Part shown: piece by piece, positions 7,097 through 9,820 of the stretch
How positions within the stretch are numbered: position 1 is the first letter of the stretch
Layout: every line of letters starts with the position of its first letter
Assembly: GCA_016929465.1 (NCBI GenBank)
Contig: JAFGIT010000417.1
Coordinates: forward strand, 1-9,820
From: JAFGIT01 sp016929465 [NCBI: Candidatus Coatesbacteria bacterium]
GTDB taxonomy: Bacteria; B130-G9
Length of the DNA stretch: 9,820 bases
Direction of reading: 5' to 3'
The notes under the pieces: generated by a model
The model's input: the letters and a program-made list of their open reading frames with translations, nothing else
The model's database searches: none
What the model was told of the DNA's origin: nothing
Translations under genes and position numbers: made by a program

Positions 7097-7282
7097 CCCC
7101 CATTTATTGATATAGTTCCCAAAAAGGGGCGATAATCAAGAGGAGGAGAGGTGACCGGCGCAACCACTATATAATGCCCCTCTCAATGAGACCGAACCAA
7201 TGATCTATCCGCAGACAGCCGTCGGCCAAAGCCTCCTTCTATGCAGAGGGCTTCGCAGGACAAGCATGGCGTCGGGCGATTG

Positions 7283-7402
7283 CGCAGATTTTCGCAGATG
7301 AGAAGCTGTGGATTCCCTTGCTCAGCTTCGCAATCCAACCTTGAACTTTGAACCTTCAACTTTGAACACTCCGTGATCCGCCAATCGATCAGAAGTTCGT
7401 CC
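7283..7402 (+). repeat. dispersed repeat, copy 1 (left of the IS)
   Basis: Ordered blocks here recur right of the IS: CGCAGATTTTCGCAGAT (7283-7299, again at 9360-9376), GGATTCCCTTG plus TCAGCT (7310-7327, again at 9387-9404), a run of TTGAAC/TGAAC words, TCCGTGATCC, and a 25-bp block at 7378-7402 that matches 9327-9351 at 24 of 25 positions. The 25-bp block lies after the others here but before them in the right copy. Confidence 0.75.
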
Positions 7403-7468
7403 ACCAAGGGCCATGAAGCAACACGAAGGGCGATTTAGGAGTGCGGGTAGCTCTCATCGCTTTGGTTT

Positions 7469-7486
7469 GCGGTGACCCGGCACCGC
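7469..7486. repeat. small perfect hairpin
   Basis: GCGGTG and CACCGC form a perfect 6-bp stem around the loop ACCCGG. No T tract follows on either strand, so it is not a terminator. It is probably one of the palindromic repeat units in this region. Confidence 0.45.
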
Positions 7487-7490
7487 TTCA

Positions 7491-7515
7491 ATTGCGGATT
7501 GCGGATTTCGGATTG
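7491..7515 (+). repeat. short tandem heptamer array
   Basis: About 3.5 head-to-tail copies of ATTGCGG, the third changed to ATTTCGG. It lies among other repeat words and just before the IS insertion site. Confidence 0.7.
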
Positions 7516-7535
7516 ATGGCGGTGTAGGGTGGGCT

Positions 7536-7539
7536 TTCG
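7536..7539 (+). repeat. target-site duplication, left copy (TTCG)
   Basis: TTCG directly abuts the left terminal repeat and recurs as TTCG at 9320-9323 against the right terminal repeat. A 4-bp match alone is weak, but it falls exactly at both ends of the 15-bp inverted repeats and restores a symmetric hairpin when one copy is removed. Confidence 0.65.
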
Positions 7540-7554
7540 GAGGCTGTGCCATAA
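7540..7554 (+). repeat. IS terminal inverted repeat, left
   Basis: GAGGCTGTGCCATAA, identical over 15 bp to the reverse complement of 9305-9319. Similarity fades after this point (ATTTCG against ATCGGG). Confidence 0.88.
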
Positions 7555-7728
7555 TTTCGATTCAGGGTGTATTTGGATCGGCCATTTCGCTTTTTTTTTG
7601 ACTTGGCCCGGTCGCGGATTGGTCAATGATTCCTATATTCTGTGTATCTGAGGTTGAATGTCTCCTATAACGTCATTAATGGAGCTCTATAATTGGCTAT
7701 TTGCCTCCATGACTGGCCATTATCTCGG

Positions 7729-9189
7729 TTATGCAGCGAGAAGTTCGGCCCATGTACATCGCGTCTGGGTTAAGATTGTGTGGATTCGCCTTAGCACCAA
7801 TGCAATTGAGGCTAGGAAAGCCTCGATTTTGGCTCCTGAAAGGCCCCTGAGGTTAAAACGTCTCAGCCCAAGATTGTGCTTTAGATGTCCGAAGATGTGC
7901 TCAATTCTCTTCCGGCTCTTAAGACGTTCTTGATACTCTGACTTCAGGAATCGCCGCCGATATTCATCGAGCCACGGATATTCATAATTTCGCTCCATTT
8001 TGTAAAACCTATTGCGGGAACCGCCCAAACAGATCTCTCGTTGCGGACACTCGTCGCAGGGATTCACCGCCTCGTAAATTCGGTGAATACGCCCGTCCTT
8101 GCGGTGGCATAATCGTGTGAAAACTAATTCATTGCCCAAAGGACATCTGAAGATATCTCGCTCCGAATCATAGCGAAATCTCTCGCCCTGAATGAACTCG
8201 GACAGTTTGGACTTCCGCATTGCTGAAACCGTATCGCTATCCGCTACACAAGCATCTTTGCCTTCATTCTCAAGACGCCGAAGCTGTTCTGAATTGAAAT
8301 AGCCACTGTCCCCGTCAACTGCTTCCACTGTCTCGCAAGTGTTCATCTCAACTTCGTCAACCACCCTACAAAGGCTATTATTGTCGACTGCGTCTTGAGT
8401 AACATCGCAGGCCAATGGTATCCCTCTCTCCTTGTCAACTGCCACCTGAACATTGTATGAAAGCCCAATCTTGCCGGTCGCACCGTCTCGCATGAAACGA
8501 CTCTCGGGGTCTGTCAGAGAGACTTTCGTGGAACCGTTAGCCTCGCCTTCTTCAACCGCTTGGCTGCATCTATCAACTAAACGCTGGAGACTATCAATAC
8601 CCAGAAAATTCTTGCTAGATTCGATGCCCATAGAAGACAACTTCTCCCGAAGCTCTTCCTCCTCGTCCAACAAAGCGGAAGAACTCATCCAGGCTTCTAT
8701 TGACGCCTTCACCTCATCAAAGAACTTCGAGTTAAGTGTCTTGGCATTGCTCGCGCTAGCTCTGATCTTACTCCCATCGACTATTACATGATCGGCCCTG
8801 ACAACACCGGCCAAAATCAGACGACGAATCAACTCAGAAAACACCGAATGCAAAAGCGCCTCGTTCTCCGATCTAAACCTACAAATCGTCCGAAAACTCG
8901 GCGCGGTTCCCCTGCAAAGGTGAATGAAGGCAAGGTTCTCTCGACATTCTGCTGCGATCCTACGACTGCTCCGAATGCCCCGAAAATATGCGAAAATGAG
9001 AATCTTCAGAAGCATGCGAGGATCATAGATAGGTGCTCCACGAGCCGCATTACCTCTAGCGGATGGCCCCAATGCCAAAACTTCGACAATCTCGTCGATA
9101 TGAAAACAAATGTGACCTATGGGAAGACGGTCTGCTGCCTTATGACCAAATATCTCTGACTGAGAAGAAGGATAGTTTCTTATAGGCAT
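7729..9189 (-). CDS. IS1182 family transposase (DDE)
   Basis: This 486-aa DDE transposase catalyses cut-and-join of the element's ends. The N-terminal DUF772-type region (about 50-110: YDPRMLLKILIFAYFRGIRS, then RTICRFR) is typical of IS1182 and IS5-like enzymes. The likely catalytic residues are Asp138 (IVDGSKI), Asp294 (VDGDSGYFN) and Glu430 (RKRIEHIFGHLKHNLGLRRF). A four-cysteine cluster, CDECPQREIC at 378-387 with Cys349 upstream, is also usual in the family. A charged, probably coiled segment lies at 155-190. No frameshift or internal stop is seen. The start at ATG 9189 has GAGGA 9 nt upstream. The gene ends 189 bp inside the left terminal repeat. The ATG is part of an 11-bp inverted repeat that could block translation of read-through mRNA. 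Confidence 0.96.
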   Translation of the reverse strand: MPIRNYPSSQSEIFGHKAADRLPIGHICFHIDEIVEVLALGPSARGNAARGAPIYDPRMLLKILIFAYFRGIRSSRRIAAECRENLAFIHLCRGTAPSFRTICRFRSENEALLHSVFSELIRRLILAGVVRADHVIVDGSKIRASASNAKTLNSKFFDEVKASIEAWMSSSALLDEEEELREKLSSMGIESSKNFLGIDSLQRLVDRCSQAVEEGEANGSTKVSLTDPESRFMRDGATGKIGLSYNVQVAVDKERGIPLACDVTQDAVDNNSLCRVVDEVEMNTCETVEAVDGDSGYFNSEQLRRLENEGKDACVADSDTVSAMRKSKLSEFIQGERFRYDSERDIFRCPLGNELVFTRLCHRKDGRIHRIYEAVNPCDECPQREICLGGSRNRFYKMERNYEYPWLDEYRRRFLKSEYQERLKSRKRIEHIFGHLKHNLGLRRFNLRGLSGAKIEAFLASIALVLRRIHTILTQTRCTWAELLAA

Positions 9190-9262
9190 GATGATACGTC
9201 CTCAGATATAATAGATAATGTTCTTATACACATCACTATATATAACTATACATCATCATGCC
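9185..9262 (-). promoter_or_regulatory. start-codon-masking inverted repeat of the transposase gene
   Basis: GGCATGATGAT at 9185-9195 covers the transposase start codon (9187-9189). It is perfectly complementary to ATCATCATGCC at 9252-9262. In minus-strand RNA the two would form an 11-bp stem with a 56-nt loop and bury the AUG. The upstream arm lies in the spacer of the putative promoter, ahead of its expected start, so only transcripts entering from outside the IS would contain both arms. Confidence 0.6.
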
Positions 9263-9274
9263 AAATATAGTCAA
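9245..9274 (-). promoter_or_regulatory. transposase promoter
   Basis: On the minus strand, TTGACT (9274-9269) and TATAGT (9250-9245) are separated by 18 bp; each matches consensus at 5 of 6 bases. Initiation is expected near 9238, about 50 nt before the transposase ATG and inside the element. Confidence 0.6.
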
Positions 9275-9304
9275 TGGATAAATCATATATTCGGAGTCCC
9301 CGAT

Positions 9305-9319
9305 TTATGGCACAGCCTC
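9305..9319 (-). repeat. IS terminal inverted repeat, right
   Basis: TTATGGCACAGCCTC, the exact reverse complement of 7540-7554. It forms the transposase-proximal end of the element. Confidence 0.88.
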
Positions 9320-9323
9320 TTCG
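9320..9323 (+). repeat. target-site duplication, right copy (TTCG)
   Basis: TTCG adjoins the right terminal repeat and matches 7536-7539. The flank continues AGCCCGCC, complementary to GGTGGGCT on the left side. Confidence 0.65.
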
Positions 9324-9326
9324 AGC

Positions 9327-9453
9327 CCGCCAATTGATCAGAAGTTCGTCCGCAGATGACGCAGATTTTCGCAGATTAAGGCCAAAGGATTCCCTTGATC
9401 AGCTGTCGCCAGCCAACTTCGAACCGTGAACCGTGAACATTCCGTAATCCATC
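9327..9453 (+). repeat. dispersed repeat, copy 2 (right of the IS)
   Basis: It begins with a 25-bp block matching 7378-7402 (24 of 25), then CGCAGATGACGCAGATTTTC, GGATTCCCTTG, TCAGCT, three TGAAC-type words and TTCCGTAATCC. Apart from the leading block, the order is the same as at 7283-7381, with diverged spacers. No protein is encoded. Confidence 0.75.
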
Positions 9454-9516
9454 CATACTAAAACCAACCTGCCTCTTCATCTGCGCAAATCTGCGTCATC
9501 TGCGGACAAAAACTTC
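9341..9516. repeat. long inverted repeat
   Basis: The arm 9341-9376 (GAAGTTCGTCCGCAGATGAC, then GCAGATTTTCGCAGAT) is nearly the reverse complement of 9479-9516. From GTCCGCAG onward 28 of 29 bases pair; the outer GAAGTT is conserved with a 2-nt insertion. About 100 nt separate the arms. These are two oppositely oriented copies of one dispersed repeat word, able to form a long hairpin. Confidence 0.75.
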
Positions 9517-9741
9517 ACAGCAATACAACCGGCCCCAGACAAATCCGCAACATCTTGAAACCTTTTTCTCGCCCCATTTTTGATCTTTGCACCATCTGAC
9601 ACCGATTGAGTCGGCCGAATTATCCAGATATTTCGCCCGATTTGCATGAATCGCGATGAATCAATTTCGAAAAAAAACTGAGCAATATTGCGATAAAATA
9701 GCTTGACGTGGTCAGATTTCCCTGGCATTTTGTTTCTAGTG
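9517..9741. other. non-coding stretch with no recognised feature
   Basis: A+T-rich sequence with homopolymer runs and only a weak hairpin near 9602-9614 (CCGATTGAGTCGG). TTGACG occurs at 9703-9708 but has no matching -10 at 16-18 bp. I see no gene or RNA here. Confidence 0.5.
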
Positions 9742-9769
9742 TTGCGTTCCCAAATTGAGGTGGTATAAT
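9742..9769 (+). promoter_or_regulatory. promoter of the right-edge gene (extended -10)
   Basis: TGGTATAAT contains a perfect -10 (9764-9769) with the extended TGn element. TTGCGT lies 16 bp upstream as a partial -35. Initiation near 9776 would give a leader of about 16 nt carrying AGGAGG (9778-9783) before ATG 9792. The -10 is itself the left arm of the adjacent hairpin. Confidence 0.6.
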
Positions 9770-9792
9770 CCTCGATTAGGAGGATTATATCA
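9761..9792 (+). promoter_or_regulatory. hairpin masking the ribosome-binding site
   Basis: TATAATCCTC (9764-9773) and GAGGATTATA (9780-9789) pair perfectly around GATTAG. With flanking bases the stem reaches 13 bp including one G-U pair, from 9761 to 9792. It traps most of AGGAGG and reaches the first base of the start codon. mRNA begun at the local promoter near 9776 would lack the left arm and stay open. Confidence 0.7.
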
Positions 9793-9820
9793 TGTCTAGA
9801 AAGATTCGTAAGATTGTGCT
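9792..9820 (+). CDS. start of an unidentified gene (runs off window)
   Basis: Only the first ten residues are in view: MSRKIRKIVL, a basic N-terminus. The start is supported by AGGAGG (9778-9783) 8 nt upstream and by an extended -10 promoter just before. The promoter/hairpin arrangement is like that of some transposase genes, and the position next to an IS and repeats would suit a second mobile element. The fragment is too short to identify. It is the only plus-strand gene I support here. Confidence 0.55.

Larger units (their letters stand above)
7097..7539. other. non-coding stretch of dispersed repeats between gltA and the IS
   Basis: No credible gene is present in about 440 bp. From 7124 to 7177 there is an imperfect inverted pair (AGGGGCGATAAT and ATAATGCCCCT) around a purine-rich run, of unknown role. 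From about 7210 onward the sequence is a patchwork of short degenerate repeat words: AAGCC/GGCTT half-palindromes near 7225-7252, CGCAGATTTTCGCAGAT at 7283-7299, TTGAAC-type words at 7340-7367, CGCCAATCGATCAG at 7380-7393, a hairpin at 7469-7486 and ATTGCGG heptamers at 7491-7515. Short minus-strand frames across it simply translate these repeats. Confidence 0.75.
7540..9319 (-). mobile_element. complete IS1182-type insertion sequence, 1780 bp
   Basis: The element is bounded by perfect 15-bp inverted repeats (GAGGCTGTGCCATAA at the left, its reverse complement at the right) and flanked by TTCG direct repeats. It carries a single intact transposase on the minus strand with 189 bp of non-coding DNA downstream and 130 bp upstream. 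Size and gene content suit the IS1182 family. The upstream end holds a promoter and a start-codon hairpin. The intact ends, intact gene and unmutated target duplication suggest a fairly recent insertion. It may still be mobile, but no second copy is visible in the window. Confidence 0.85.

Noticed and set aside
7183-7626. Small minus-strand open frames between gltA and the transposase
   Set aside because: They are made of repeat words and cross the IS boundary and the TTCG target duplication, so they cannot be ancestral genes.
7658-7933. Plus-strand open frame of 91 codons overlapping the transposase end
   Set aside because: Mostly antisense to the conserved C-terminal transposase region, with no ribosome-binding site; a shadow.
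7283-9516. CRISPR array
   Set aside because: The repeats are degenerate, few, irregularly spaced, in both orientations and split by an IS. There are no uniform spacers and no cas genes.
9477-9728. Minus-strand open frame of 83 codons
   Set aside because: No ribosome-binding site precedes its ATG, and its last 12 or so codons only translate the dispersed ATCTGCG repeat (ending LSADDADLRR). The frame crosses the long inverted repeat, so chance is more likely.

Overview
The window is bacterial: it has Shine-Dalgarno sequences, intrinsic terminators with UUCG-like loops and a bacterial insertion sequence. The phylum cannot be fixed from sequence alone. The protein set (a mitochondrial-like citrate synthase, a two-subunit LeuCD-type hydro-lyase, an E. 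coli-like NADP isocitrate dehydrogenase, and dispersed repeats of the 'ATCTGCG' and 'TTGAAC' kind) suggests an uncultivated environmental lineage. That is an impression, not a demonstrated assignment.

All but one of the genes lie on the minus strand. Reading in the direction of transcription, gltA (6975-5704) is followed by leuC (5615-4353), leuD (4353-3850), icd (3824-2577) and a LarA-family nickel racemase (2494-1229). The first four encode oxaloacetate to citrate to isocitrate to 2-oxoglutarate in reaction order. The LeuCD-type enzyme sits where aconitase is expected. The cluster is cut by two strong intrinsic terminators, one after gltA and one after icd, and each is followed at once by a TATAAT-like -10. 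It therefore looks like three transcription units (gltA; leuC-leuD-icd; larA) rather than one operon.

Beyond larA are a TIGR04255-family gene (1014-244) and, overlapping its stop by ATGA, an open reading frame (247-1) that runs off the window edge. These two look translationally coupled and unrelated to the central-metabolism block.

Upstream of gltA, about 440 bp of non-coding DNA full of degenerate dispersed repeats leads to a complete IS1182-type element (7540-9319). It has 15-bp perfect terminal inverted repeats, one 486-aa DDE transposase and a 4-bp TTCG target duplication. Removing the element and one TTCG restores an 8-bp stem with a TTCG loop, so it appears to have landed in the loop of a palindromic repeat. 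More copies of the same repeats follow on the other side, to about 9516. At the right edge a plus-strand gene begins (9792 onward) whose ribosome-binding site is buried in a hairpin that overlaps its own promoter. The IS transposase has an analogous start-codon hairpin whose upstream arm lies ahead of its promoter's predicted start. Both arrangements would silence read-through mRNA but not mRNA from the gene's own promoter.
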